Origin: Clitopilus passeckerianus
Lineage: Eukaryota; Basidiomycota; Agaricomycetes; Agaricales; Entolomataceae
Reading direction: 5' to 3'
DNA: 64,000 nucleotides
Assembly (NCBI GenBank): GCA_944990035.1
Contig: CALYLX010000145.1
Coordinates: forward strand, 62,001 to 126,000
Below the pieces are notes generated by a model that was not told the origin of the DNA, made no database searches, and was given only the letters and a program-made list of their open reading frames with translations. Position 1 is the first letter of the stretch. Every line of letters begins with the position of its first letter. The position numbers were made by a program, and so were the translations under genes. Below, piece after piece: positions 10,324 to 26,393 of this stretch.

Positions 10324-13300
10324 CTACCACGCGCCACCCAAGGCTATCCAGTCCTTGAGTATCATGGATCTGTCAGTTCCGATTTGTCTGGTGAATTCAT
10401 CCTGGCGAGGAATCGGGAGTGACTCGAAATGTGATAACAGGTTCCCGTCGAGAATTCCTTTTGATAATGGCTTTGAGACCAGATCGTTACGTACAATTCT
10501 GGAAGACGGTGTGTAAGGTTCGATCTACTGCAATACTAAGCAGTACTAACCGGAATGCCCTCGGATTAAGCCCAGCCACATGCTGGATATTCCGAATGAG
10601 CTGGCCCTGAAGTAGCTGCAAGCGCTTGAAGGGACTCTCTTCCATTGGTGCGAGAGTTGCAAGCGAACCATCAGTTGAGCCTATGGAGATCTGAGCAATC
10701 TAGAGGATAGTCGATAGGGGGGTCAACCTACCAGTCAAAAGCTTGGCTTGAGGAATCATTGAATCATCTGATCCACGGTGAGCAATCGTAACGGACGAGG
10801 TGTATGGCGATTGTGTCTGGAATTCTGTACGGAGCAACAAGTGACGACCATCTCGAGAGTCCGGATCTGGCAACGAAATGAGAGAATGTACGGGTACAAG
10901 GGTTTGCCATCGTACCATGAGGGCTGTACTCATAGAGCCGGATAATTCCTTCCTCATCACCGCTCGCTATAGCCAGCTGCCCATTGGTGAAGAAGAAGTC
11001 GGTCGAGGTGACACAAACGTGATTGATGTCCTTTGCAAGGAGCATCATTTTATATGGATCTTCCTGGAAGGGTATCAGTTAGGAACCTGGGTGAAGTCCA
11101 GTGAACTCACCTGGAACGCAACAAACATGACACTCTTCACTGCGTCTCCCACTAACAGTAGGTTCTTCAAGGTTTTGAGTGAAGTCACGTAAACGCCGAC
11201 GTCAATGAACGCAACACCAACGAGGCGTTCATCAGAATCAAACGCCCGGACAAAGACCTAGCACTTAGACTTAGCTCAGGGAGTGGATGAAAAGAAACAG
11301 GGACAAACCTTCTGCCCCATGGACGACACAAGGTAGCCGTCGAATCCGCAGACTGCTGTTACAGGTCCTTTGGCTTCATCTCGGCAACGCAAGCGAAGCT
11401 TGTACCATCGGTTCACAGGGGCGGTAAGGTCAGGAACGACCTCGACAATCTCGAATATATAGGCCTGGGGCAGAGTGTTAGATTACAAGCATCCAAGCTC
11501 GGCAGAGGAGACGGACATACCGCGCCTTTGACTGCCAGGTCTTCACCTCGATCGATTGATGTACCGACGGCGATGAAATCCTTGCTGCCGGACTCGGTGC
11601 TCGAGGTTTCCAGAGTGACAATGGCGATATCATTCACGTATTCGTTTGTTGCAAACTCAAACCTTGAGGAGAAAGTCAATGTTAAGGTTCCATAACCAAG
11701 AGTTACACGCACCCATCCATTGTGATCCATGTGTCGGGAGCAATAAGCTCGAGTGTAGAGCAGTCGCAAAGAGGGTCACCAACATTAGCCGCTTCGGAAT
11801 TTGGGGTCAAACGATGAAGAATAATTACAATTCTGAAGACTTACCATCGGGCTCCCACACACGATTCCCGTCCTCATCATAGGAAGCGAAACGAGCTTGC
11901 AGCGACGAAGCTGCCACGACAAGCATAGTCGACGGATCGAAGATCACATTGGAATAGGGCCTCCCCCGGGGTACAGATCGCAAAGGCAGCAGGCCACCAA
12001 GTGTCAGGTCAGGGATCCATTCCAAAAGACTCGGCCCCTATATCATAATTAACATTGACATATAAATGACTAAAACTGCGGGCATACCTCATCAGAATTG
12101 ACCAAGAAGTCCCCTTTACTGTCCCACAAGGAACACGATGTAAACGCGTGCACGACATTATGCCCGGAGGGATAAAGTCGAGCGCCTCCTTTGTCGGTAC
12201 CTATGATCCAGCTCGGGCGATCACCGGTAAAGAACACTCCATTATATGTTACCCCAACAGCTGGAGAGGTGGTAAATGGAATGAACATGCGCAAAACACG
12301 TTTTTGCTCCGCAATGATGCTCTTCTCGGTTTCCTCCGAGCGTTGGATTTCAAAGGCCTTGGATAGTATCTTCACAAATTTAATATCCAGTGTGGATGCG
12401 CGGGGTGTCGCTGGAGGACCGTCACTTCCATGGCCACCGGCAAGCATTTGGTAAACAGCCAATTGCCCTGATCGAAGGAAAACCTGCGGGTAGTTAGTTT
12501 GGGGGCACAGAAATGAAATCAAGGCTGATTAAACATACAAATAAGTGAGGTTGGGGAGATGATTCGCCGAGGGGTGCCAGAAGCACCTGCTCTGCATCCA
12601 GGTTTTGAGGGCTTCTCGGAGGGTCTTGAGGCAACGACAATGCAGGAGGATCTTGGGAATCTACCAGAACATTTTGCAGCTCCGGAAGCATGGAAGTCGA
12701 GAATGCCAATGCCAACTTTGGCAAGTTCCAGATCTAAGGCTCCTATTTAGCGTGCGCACTGGGAGATAACAAAGGATACCAACCTCCATAACTCCCTGGG
12801 GACGAACGAGTAAGAGAACTTGCATATTATTGCCGGAAGCAATGGATTGGATAGTGGATGTGGCACCGCCACCGAGAGCAACTGCGGAATGAAGATTCTC
12901 TTGCAATATACCAGTTGAATCATGGTAGAAGCATCCGGTAAGGTATCGCGAAGTCTGCAAAATGTCATCAGGAACTGGAAGTAGGTTGTACCAAGCATCA
13001 CGGGGCATACCTTGTCACCCATGAGAGACATGTCCTTGCGCCGAATCTTCCCTCCTCGCTCGGTCTGTCCAATGAACAGACCAATGGTATCATCTTCTCG
13101 GAATATCAGGACGTATGGATCAGAGATACTACAGGCCCTAATCTTCGGTCGTGGAAGGTTCCCGTCCATATCTTTGATAATCTGACGTTCGGTGCCATCT
13201 ACCAACGATGTTTTAGCCAATGCGCCCGCTTAGGAGGAAAAACCAAGCCGTACCAGGTTCCAGGACACGCAAGGCATTCGTCATGACCTGCAAAATTGCC

Positions 13301-15790
13301 GTTCTTTGGAAGAAAGCCGCAGCTCCAATGGTCGTGCCAGGGATACGTGTAGTAACATTGATATCCGACCTGGGAGTTTTGGTGGCAATCTGTACAAGTT
13401 CAGTAAATTTTAGAATTCATGTGGGCGGAAAGATTGGATTACCCTTGAAAGCCCAGGTGAGGGATTGAAGTCCGTGCTCAGAATGAGCGTGTCGTTTTCC
13501 ATCTGGACTAGCTTTTCGTATGCAACGCCGCCTGACTTGGCTGGTTGGCGAATCGGTAGTGACCACATCCCGCGTGCACCTCCTATAAGGTGCAATTTGC
13601 GTTTGGTACGAATAGGCAGGTCCCGCTGATTTGATTGTGGACGTGAGTTATTGAATTAGAGAGGGCCCAAGACAATTACCTGGAATAGTGTAAATCCTCC
13701 TAAGGATCCTGCGCCTGTCGCTGCAACCAGTTCAGAAGTTGCTTTATCCTAAATAGCCAATCAGTCAACTTGTCCACGATAGGGAAACGCAACCGTACCC
13801 CATTATGCGCGAGAGAGAATGTCATATCGGTAATGGGGCCATAAGCCGGCAGACCGTCACATATGGAAAGTTTTATGACCGTTCGTGTCTTTTTCTTAGC
13901 TTCTTGTACAACACCGTTGGTTGCAGGTTCGCTTTTCTTTGAAGGGCCATAAAGATCTATTATCCAATTGTTCAGAGATAGGCGGTGAATGAGGAATAAA
14001 ATTCCGACCTTCATCTTCATCCAGATCCATCTCATCATTCGTCTGAACAACAGCGGCAGGTGAGGTATCCATCTCTTCGTCAACCTCTTCCTCCACATGT
14101 GCAGCCTTCAGAAGCACCGACGCCCCAACGGTGCTTCCAACAAACAAATGCGCCTCCGACACTCTCTTGATAACAGTTGGTATCGTAGTCTGCGCAAGCG
14201 CAGCTCCCATAGTGAGTTTCGAAATATTCTTCCCATCCGCGATGAATTCCACAGGGTATATCGCGCCGTTCCGCAGGATGACGAACATCGTCTTATCATC
14301 AACGAATACGGCTCTTGAGCCTTCCAGTTCGAGGTTGCGGGATTGATGCTCGGGAGGAATGGCGGGTAAGGAGATGTCGCTGACGCGGGAGGCCCAGCCG
14401 TTTAGGGGGAGGGTGACTTTTCGGGAGATTTGGTCGACGTAGACGATGGAGTTGCTTGTGATGATGGAGACGCCGCCGATAGAGGTCGAGCATGCGAGGA
14501 GAGAGAGCGAGTCGTGAGGAAGGCCTTGGACTGAGGTGATGATCGGGTAGTTTTGCCCCACAATGTCGAGGGTAAAGATGATCAGGCGGACGGTGTCCTT
14601 GAATTCTTTCAGGCGGCTAAAGTCAAGATTATGAGTAGATGTAGCATGGGAGTAACTCAGACAACATACCCAGTCCATGTTTGCTGGGTTTGGAAAAGAA
14701 CAGCAATAGTTGGCTTGTTGAAGCCGGGCAAGAAAACAAAGTCAATAACATGACGAATGTTGGGGTCGATTACTGCTGGCAAATCCAGAAGGAAGCTAGA
14801 AGCATATGGAACGTCTCTATATACTCTTTAGCACTGAGCCGTATAAATAGGTAGCCGGTTACGAACCTAGTCTGCATTTGCTGAGTTTCCTGATCCACGA
14901 CGTCCATCGTAGTTTGGAAGAAGGGCAGAATGGCAAATGTTTCTTTAGGCAGAGAGAGTGCAGCACATCGCGAGAGATCGTCCACGCGAAGTGAAGAGCG
15001 GAACAGTGACGAGTCCAAGGACATCTTGTAGAATGATTAGGCACAAAAATGGTCAAGCAGCCTGAATGAACATACTAGTTGAGGAGCTCGCTCGTAGGTA
15101 TGGATCGAAACTGTGATGAGGTCGTGAACAGCAGTCGACCACTCTAGCAGAGCAATCTAACGGAGTTCCGGTTAGCCTTTGTTTGAAAGTAGAATTTATT
15201 GTCAATCTTCGTGCCTTTGCATCTCTGAACGATACCAGCAGCCTATCAAGCTTGTCATCTAGCGTGCTTACGGTCTTGATAGCTTCCACGCCCGTCACGA
15301 CGCCATGCAAACGATGCTCTCGAACAAGGTAAAACTTCGTGACGGTCGGTGCAGTGGCTTGCGATTGACCAGTCGACTGTGAACAACAGAGTCAGCTCAG
15401 CTCACACAACATACTCCGTTCAAATAAAATCGCATTTTTTGCGGAGAAAATACATTTGGCCGGACTAATCACCTTGGCTATATTCACAAAGCCTTCCCCT
15501 TCTCGATCCATTTCAACCTCTCCTTCAACTGCCTCTGTCCCCTTTCTAACCGATGACCTGCGGTCGCGTTCCTCATCCAGCTGGGGCACTATCGGTGCCA
15601 GCTCCTCCCTCACTTCAAAGATGCGAAGAAGATTTGATCTAGCAACGACAACATTGCACAGAGTTCTTGCAGTAAATTCTTGTCGAAGCGTAGGGTTTTC
15701 CAATTTATCAACCGCTGAGGGTATAAGCCTCAAACTTGCTGCAAATTCGACCCCGCTCGGAGGCAGAACTTCTTGGCGAATAGACTGCAT
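10324..15790 (-). CDS. CFT1: Cleavage and polyadenylation specificity factor subunit A (CFT1/CPSF160)
   Basis: Large multi-exon gene for the scaffold subunit of the mRNA 3'-end cleavage and polyadenylation factor, acting in the nucleus with the other CPSF subunits. It starts at the ATG of MQSIRQEVLPPSGVEF, the conserved N-terminus of fungal CFT1. Further landmarks are HRLHGVVTGVEAIKTV followed by the LLVSFRDAK region, an acidic linker near 14.0 kb (DEEMDTSPAAVVQTNDEMD), and the CPSF_A-type C-terminal region with LATLAPMEESPFKRL, then GQLIRNIQHVAGLNP, ending DWIALGGAW before the stop. The chain is broken by many short introns, so I give only the outer limits. A conserved single-copy gene; no lesion seen. 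Confidence 0.9.
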
Positions 15791-16396
15791 TGCTCAAGCT
15801 CAAAACACGCGCGTTGAGCAGGGAATCCGAGTAATTTCGTAGTCTAGCAATCTCGGGCCTTATTATGCCTGTTGGTCGCGCAAAGTCAGATCAGACTGGA
15901 TCTTCCGGGAACATGGAGACATACCTAGACGTTTCCACACCTTTCTAATGCCACGATACCCGAGAGTTCTAGCGCCTGAGCGTCTGGAAACCAACAGCTT
16001 TGCGTGCAGGCCAGCGTCAAGAGCGTCAAAACCTCCAGCTAAGCTGTGGCTTACGTACGCAACACGTGGGAAAACGCCTACAGTGTGCCAAGGTCCGCTG
16101 TGCCTGTGGCCTTCTGAAGGATTTCCATGTCGAAATGGATCCAATTGCAAAACTGCCCTATGCGTCTTAGCTCAGTCAGAACAACTTCTAGTATCATGCT
16201 ACACTATCAGCCGCATGTTCTCAGCCGCCAATGACTTTTTCCCGGCTACCTTTGAGGCTGTTTGCTGCCTCGGAACCCAGGCCAGGGATCCGATCGTCGT
16301 TTCATGAGGCTGCTGAAAGCTTGAGGCCACCTGCTTGAGATATGTCTCTGAGTCTGCTTGCTAGCGTGACCTTCCAGGCTCGCCAATCACCGAAGC
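15791..16396. other. Divergent intergenic region between CFT1 and the proline/serine-rich gene
   Basis: Probably holds both promoters and 5' UTRs. Open frames here (such as 15948-16307 +) have no recognisable content. Confidence 0.45.
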
Positions 16397-18996
16397 TTGC
16401 ACCGTGACCCTACGCCAGGTCTCCAGAATAATTTATCCTTCTGCACATTGGGCATTGAGACTAAAGCCAAATACCCCAATCCCGAAAATGAAAAGCAGGC
16501 CTCTCCGCAGACCTGTAACGTCGTCTTCAGTTATCACAGAACCCTCGATCATTGCTTGCTTTGGTGTCAACAGGATCCAATTGCCGTTCCACACCTCCAC
16601 CAGCCGCGTGTATCAAAAAGCGCGTTACATTTGTGTCATGTGCAGGACATGCGTCTGCCTGCTACTTATACGCTCCAATATCCCTTCGTATCAGCCACCA
16701 ATGTTCCCTTAGCTCGTTGGCTAAGATGCTTGCCACTCTTCCCGCTGTCGATAACGCCCGGATGCGTCTGCCATCGACTTCCAAGGCAAGATTTGAGTTT
16801 TCTACGCCTAAATCGCCAGGACTCACCTTTCTCTGATCATCAGAATTATATCCCAAGAGGTTTCTCAGTTCGCGTCTTCAAGGGACCCACCGCTGGTCAA
16901 CCCTCTGCCACAGCAACCTTCAACGTTGGTTATCGTGGCTTCAACTCTGCAGAGCAGAATCAACCATCTCAAAACTGGTATACGCCCCGTTCTGCCAACG
17001 ACTCTCGGACATTGCCACAGTCGAACCAAAACCCCTCCTCCCACGACCACAACGCTAATTTACGACAAGCACGATCACGATTCTCGATTTATAAAGACGC
17101 AAACGAGACTTATATTTACGAACCATCGCTATCCACCGACAACGATGTATATTCAAACTCTGATTTCGACTCATCGGCTACGAGTTTAACGACTTCGCCT
17201 CCTATCTCACCCACGGTATCGACAGATAGTTTGGTGGCCATTAAAAGCCCACCGACCGTTCACGCATCCCTCCCGCATGACCCACGTTCCGCAACACCCA
17301 TATTAAGGAGCCAAAATAGCTTTGATGCTCCGGGTCGGTCATCGAGTGACCGATCTCTCCAGAGCTATCCAACAACTTCAGGAAGTACCATCCCCAATCA
17401 CCTCTCTCTAAGAACGGACCAGAACTCGCTGTCCGCCCCATCTCATCTCTTGCCTACCATCGAAGACCCGGATAGTCCCTTATACCCACCCAGCACAGCG
17501 TCCGAATTCGAACGCAGGGAACGTGAAGAAGTAGCCAAGGCGAATGCGGAATATAACGCCAGTTCCTCCTCGTCAAGCTCTACATCGAGCTATCAGACAA
17601 CACCCGTTCTTACCATACCTGTTCCTCCCTCCCAGCGAGAGAATCCTGGTAATCAACGATTCTTCCCCTCCTTCCCTCTTCGCAGCAGCCCCGAGCAGGA
17701 ACCTGCCATCATTCCACGATCATACAATGGTGGTGAGGTCAGAGGCGGAAGCCTACCCACAGCTTCGCCATATCGGCCGGCCTCTGAAACCATGAGGCGC
17801 AACTCTGCCGATCATGCACCGCCGTCGTTCAACTCACACCGCTCGAGCGTGGTTTTCCAGCCTCAAGGTGCCAATGAGGGATCGTCTGCCAGTCGATATG
17901 TGCCCATATCCCAGACGATGGTGTCCCAACCCAGATCAGGACAACACGGAGCGCCGTACGATGGTACCATGTCTGTCGTGCCCCATTATGCGCCCAGTCG
18001 GGGTATCTACAGCGACCCGCACCAGCAGCCGGTTTCAGCATACGGTCTGAATCGGACGCCATCTAGAGGGTCTCCTCGTCAGGATATAGCGGCACCTGTA
18101 CCATCGACGACTCATGTATCCGCAAGCTCTCCTCCAAGGACATCCCCGAACGGGTCTCCTCATAGCCTCAATCGAGCTCCCAGTCAAAGGGGCTCTCCGC
18201 AGGCAGAGCAGGCTGATAGGGCATCCCCAACACGAGACCGGCTCTCACCCAACAACCACTCCCTATCGCGGCCACCGCCATCTCAGATTTACCGCCCAGC
18301 CGACGACGGCGTTAACGGGCCCAATAGCCTCCCGGGAGCGATGCCGGGACCACAGAGGGCATTTGCAACCTCGAATACCTCCCGCGGCGGTAATGGCCCC
18401 AACATGGTCACGTCGGCAAACCCGACCCCACTTTCCCAGATCGCGCCTCCATTACATCATCCCACTCCTCCTGGCCCTGGGCATGGTCTACCTCAAAGGC
18501 GGCATTCGGATAGTGATACTTACGTATCTCATTCTTCGACCGCCCCAGGCTCCCTAGCTCTTGTTCCTGTCGACCCTCAGAACTCAAGGCCGGATAGTAC
18601 GCAAAGGCGGTTTTCCGACCCCGAGCAAAATATGGTTTCGAGTGTGAATCAGAGGCATTTCGAGGTGATGCATGGTGGCCGTTCGGTTCGCTGGAACGAC
18701 AATTTGATCTGCCCATCCCCTATTCTTGCATGCCAACGACGAAAGGGGTGGTATAATCGACGAGGGTATGTGCTTTGCTACTCTCCTACGACCTTTGAAC
18801 TCAGGATTTGTATAGCGACCAGCTATGGACTAACGGCGGAGCGTACAAACCCGCTCTTCCTGGAGAGGAATATCCCCGAGATTTGTGCGAATACCCAGAT
18901 CATGGAATGGGCTGGATGAATGAGGACGGTGTACGCATTGATATGAAGCACCGCCTCATCCCAAAGGTGCCCAAGAAGTCGGCCTTGAAAAAGTAG
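16397..18996 (+). CDS. Hypothetical Ser/Pro-rich, largely disordered protein
   Basis: A long open frame followed by a short final exon. The last intron reads 18766-18815, joining NRRG to DQLWTN and giving a C-terminus of EYPRDLCEYPDHGMGWMNED ... KKSALKK. I recognise this ending as common to uncharacterised basidiomycete proteins but know no function. The body (from about 17.0 kb) is rich in Ser, Pro, Gln and Asn, with motifs such as SSSSSSSTSSYQTT and repeated PSRGSP-like phrases. The basic/aromatic end (FEVMHGGRSVRWNDNLICP) is the only well-ordered part. The start is uncertain: Met codons lie at 16397 and 16649 in frame, and the first 150 residues do not look protein-like, so translation may begin further in or after a 5' intron. 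Confidence 0.6.
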
Positions 18997-19227
18997 GATG
19001 ATTCCGGACATCATGAGCTTTTACGACGATACGGTAGCAGGCTTCCAGAATATTGCTGTATTTATACCTTTCCACCTTTGTGAGGTTAATGGAACATTAG
19101 TCCTTTGTAATGACCCGATAGTATCTATTGTATCCGTAGCTAGTTTACAATTTGTTTTGGTGTATCAAATAAATAATCCCAATGCGAAGATGGTACAATT
19201 CATGCGTGGTTCCCAAGTGGAGGTGAA

Positions 19228-22981
<3,754 letters not shown>

Positions 22982-23268
22982 TCGCTTTCTTCGCTGAGAA
23001 ACACGCGTTTTGTCGCGTCCAGTGTCAACAGAAGGTCATCTGCCTCGACGCAAACTTGAATCTAATAAACTGAGGTGATCGCGTGGTCGAGTCACAGTCA
23101 AGGTCACGATTATATATTTACATCTGTTTGAAGCAGAAGCCATTGGCCTTAGATTTTGACTGAGCTGGTTCCAGTCTTAGCAAGCTCCTTCGTCGGCGTG
23201 AAAGCCATCGAGCTCGCCGTTTAGCCGCTGTCTCTGCTGCTTACTCTGACGACAGACCATTGAATCAT

Positions 23269-24468
23269 ATGCCTTTTGGAGAGATTGTCTGTGGTGCCCC
23301 AGGCTCAGGCAAATCCACATACTGCTACGGCAAACACCAGCTTTTCACGGCGCTCAACCGACCAATCTCTGTCGTCAACCTCGACCCCGCAAACGACAAC
23401 ATCTCATACCCATGTGCCATTGATATATCTTCTCTGATAACCCTAAAAGATGTCATGGAGGAGCACGGGCTCGGACCAAACGGCGGCCTCATCTATTGCA
23501 TGGAATACCTAGAAGTCAACTTTGATTGGTTGGAGGACCGGCTGAAGGAACTTGGGCACGATGCCTATGTGCTCTTTGACCTCCCCGGCCAGGTGGAACT
23601 AAGCACGAATCATGATAGTGTGAAGAAGATTGCGGAGAGGTTGACCAAGTTGGGCTTTCGGGTGAGTCGCTCAAGTTTTGATGGTATGGATGGTGATAGA
23701 TGGTAATGAAGCTTGCTGCAGTGCATTTGTGCGATGCGCACTACGTGACGGATGCGTCGAAGTATATCTCGGTTTTGTTACTCTCGTTGAGGACGATGCT
23801 GCATCTGGAGTTGCCGCATGTTAATGTCCTGTCGAAAGTGGATCTGATACAGCAATATGGGGAGCTAGGTTTGTACTAATATCAGACTGCGACTGCACAA
23901 TATCTCATGATGATTTCTTGCAATAGACTTCAATCTGGATTTTTACACCGAAGTCCAAGATCTATTATATCTAGAGAACTCCCTATCTGCGTCCCTCCCA
24001 CCAAAATACGCCTCCTTAAACATGGCCATGATCTCACTCGTCGAAGACTACAACCTCGTCGGGTTCGAAACCCTAGCAGTTGAGGTACTTTCCTTCCACA
24101 TTCCTCCCTTATCCCTAGTAATCATCCATTAACAGGACAAAGACTCCATGCTCAACCTAACCCGCGCCATCGACCGCGCAACAGGCTACGTCTTCGTCCC
24201 TCCCTCTTCCTCCTCCCTTCCACCCGGAGCCGTGGACACACCAGATCAATCCGCACCATCTCACAGGCCGAATGAATATGCGTTGTTCTCGACCGCGGCC
24301 GGAGCGCTGAAGGGGGAGAAAAGCGATATAAGGGATGTGCAGGAGAGGTGGGTGGATGCGAGGGAGGAGTGGGATGCGTTTGAGGAGAGGAAGTGGAGGA
24401 AGGAGGGGGAGTTGGTTAGGGAGGCTGTGGCGAGGAAGAAGGCGAGGCGTGAGGAGGGGAAGACGTAG
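23269..24468 (+). CDS. GPN2: GPN-loop GTPase 2
   Basis: Four exons (23269-23661, 23712-23868, 23927-24084, 24136-24468), 346 residues. GPN2 is a GTPase needed for assembly and nuclear import of RNA polymerase II and III. Motifs: [19 protein letters not shown] (start and P-loop), NLDPANDN (the GPN-loop region: the central GPN reads P-A-N in this class), DLPGQVEL (switch II), and a NVLSKVDL nucleotide-specificity motif. The C-terminal tail is charged ([12 protein letters not shown]). The start is the ATG directly before PFGEIV, conserved in the family. Length and motif order are normal. Confidence 0.92.
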
Positions 24469-24762
24469 GCGGTCCGGAGGTGGTGGTTTTTGTTTAGTTG
24501 TCGACTGTTGTAAGCTGGCGTTCTGGTTCCATCTTCACTTCCAATGAGGCGCTCAGGCGCAACCCGGGCCCATATTACGCAGCATAGGACATTTCAAAGA
24601 GTTATTTGTGGTCTTCACAATAGTACAACAGTTGGGCAATCAGGCTCGTGAATAGTGAAGAGCGAAAGCAGAATGCGTCCATGTATCCTTTTGATAAAGA
24701 ATTCAAGTCTCTATAGTGCCACGCTTAGCCTTCTGTTTTTCTCTTCTCAATGTACCACGACC
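24469..24762. other. Intergenic region
   Basis: 3' flank of GPN2. Its last part (about 24740-24762, CTTCTCAATGTACCACGACC) matches the sequence just upstream of the UstYa-B start codon. Confidence 0.5.
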
Positions 24763-25060
24763 ATGGGCGACAAGCCCAAAGCCCCTATCAGTGGTTCACA
24801 TCTCCAGCTCTATTGTAGGTCGAGGGTGCTTTGTCTGTCCACTTACTTACCTGGTTATGCAGCGCCTGCGGGCGACGTTTGCCGTGACCATTACGACCAA
24901 GTCATCGAGAACCTCGACGAGGAGTTTTCGCCGATCGCCTTGCTCTTCATTATCGCATCGATCAGGCAATATATAACTAAATGTAAATATAGTGTTAGCG
25001 ATTTGTTTCCTCGAATCAGGCGCCACTCCGATCCAGCCATCGTTTCTGGAAAGTATTATC
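24763..25060 (+). pseudogene. UstYa-like remnant D (internally deleted)
   Basis: Fragments in order match UstYa-B: the start MGDKPK, then a jump (transmembrane part lost) to SGSHLQLYC with the exon 1 donor, an exon 2 start (APAGD), a jump over the whole first HxxHC exon to RDHYDQVIENLDEEF, then SIRQYI, and finally RHSDPAI from exon 5. The second HxxHC motif has become P-I-A-L-L-F. With the membrane anchor and both metal-binding motifs gone, it cannot be a working oxidase. Confidence 0.75.
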
Positions 25061-25702
25061 TTCATCGATCTCTCCAGACCCAATATCTTCGCTAGAGCGG
25101 TTAGGAGATGACTTAGTTGTTAGACCATAATGGGTATGCAAAGGAGAGTAATGGAAAGTACGCCGCTCACCCTCATCGATCATCTTCCATCGATTCGGGA
25201 GTAAGGAGATGCCGAGTAAACTATTTAGATGGATTTATCCCTTTGCAGATAATAGACATAGCGACTCCCTGAAGGAACCCTCGCTGGCTAATTAACCTTT
25301 TCTTCAAAACTCAACAATTCATGCTGGGTGGTCGGAGCGGTAAAGTAAGCGCCTATCAATCTAGGTCACGTCAGCGTCGCCGCTTAGCAGACCTAGCCTG
25401 GGTTGACTGCTGTAGAACGATGCTGCCATTTTCTGATTTTATGGTACGGTTCACTTTTTACTTCATTATACATCATATCGAAGCGTTTCCTTACAAGCCA
25501 GTTCCGCACCTTGCGGTTTGAGAGAGGTCAGGCTGTCATTCATGAAATGCATGTGGCGGTAGGTTACAAATGGTTACTAAGGGTCGTAAATGGTGAAAAC
25601 AGAGTTTAGCAACGTGTATTTGGAAGTTCGAAAGGAGAAATCTGGATAAAGAAGATTAGACAATAAAATCATGGTAACAAATTCTGCGAGCGCTTACCAT
25701 TC
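25061..25702. other. Intergenic region
   Basis: No supported coding exon between the UstYa remnant and the degenerate last repeat of precursor 1. Confidence 0.4.
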
Positions 25703-26154
25703 TAAGGTGCCCCATCCACCAATCCACTGGGAAGGGAATGCAATGTCCCCTTAGGCTTTGACAGCCTCCTCGCGCTTGCCTGGAGCCCATCCACCAATGG
25801 ACTGGGGGAGGAAAACGATGTCATCGTCGGCTTTGGTAGCCTCCTCACGCTTGCCAGGAGCCCATCCGCCAATAGACTGGGGAAGGAAAACGATGTCGTC
25901 GTCGGCTTTGGTGGCCTCCTCACGCTTGCCAGGAGCCCATCCACCAATGGACTGGGGGAGGAAAACGATGTCGTCGTCAGCTTTGGTGGCCTCCTCACGC
26001 TTGCCAGGAGCCCATCCGCCAATAGACTGGGGGAGGAAAACGATGTCGTCGTCGGCTTTGGTGGCCTCCTCACGCTTGCCAGGAGCCCATCCGCCAATAG
26101 ACTGGGGGAGGAAAACAATGTCGTCATCGGCTTTGGTGGCCTCTCCACGGCGTT
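25702..26154. repeat. 75-bp coding tandem repeat of precursor 1
   Basis: Five near-identical 75-bp units plus a decayed sixth unit past the stop codon, where the minus strand still encodes GDIAFPSQWIGGWG. Silent differences between units show they are not all equally recent. Confidence 0.85.
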
Positions 26155-26302
26155 CTAGGTCATAAAGCACAGCTCAGAATCTGATAACAACGGATATGAA
26201 CGAAGACTAACCAGTCGCAAAGGTATTCCCTGCGTCAATGGGTGCAGCCAAGGCTCCGAAGGCAAGTAGGGTGAGTTGAAGAAGAGTAACCGAGAGCTTC
26301 AT
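25751..26302 (-). CDS. Kex2-processed repeat precursor 1 (putative RiPP precursor)
   Basis: Two exons (26302-26212, 26154-25751). Exon 1 encodes the signal peptide MKLSVTLLQLTLLAFGALAA then PIDAGNTFAT. Exon 2 encodes ERRG followed by five units that are identical at the protein level: spacer EEATKADDD (first copy GEATKADDD), core IVFLPQSIGGWAPG, then Lys-Arg. It ends EEAVKA before a TAA stop. The Lys-Arg sites suit the Golgi protease Kex2, and the spacer's Glu/Ala start suits trimming, so five identical 14-residue peptides, possibly with acidic leader residues, are predicted. The core has Trp and Phe but no Tyr or Cys. The divergent UstYa-B gene 1.26 kb away is the likely modifying enzyme. 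This organisation matches dikaritin precursors (UstA type) in ascomycetes. Product chemistry is inference. Confidence 0.85.
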
Positions 26303-26385
26303 CGTCGCGGGAGTGCTGAGGGAAGAGAGGCTTGTTCTCGAAATACCACTGCAGGGCGGTGTTGTCTACCGAAAGCTGGCACCTG

Positions 26386-26393
26386 TATTTATA
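26386..26393 (-). promoter_or_regulatory. TATA box of precursor 1
   Basis: TATAAATA on the minus strand, about 85 bp upstream of the ATG. It sits in a segment (GACGATATAAATACAGG) shared with precursor 2 at the same distance. Confidence 0.7.

Noticed and set aside
25702..26154. CRISPR-like regular repeats
   Set aside because: The repeats are contiguous coding units without unique spacers, in a eukaryotic genome.
25758..26165. Long repetitive open frame antisense to precursor 1
   Set aside because: Shadow of the 75-bp repeat; it has no signal peptide or cleavage sites, while the minus strand has both plus proper splicing.
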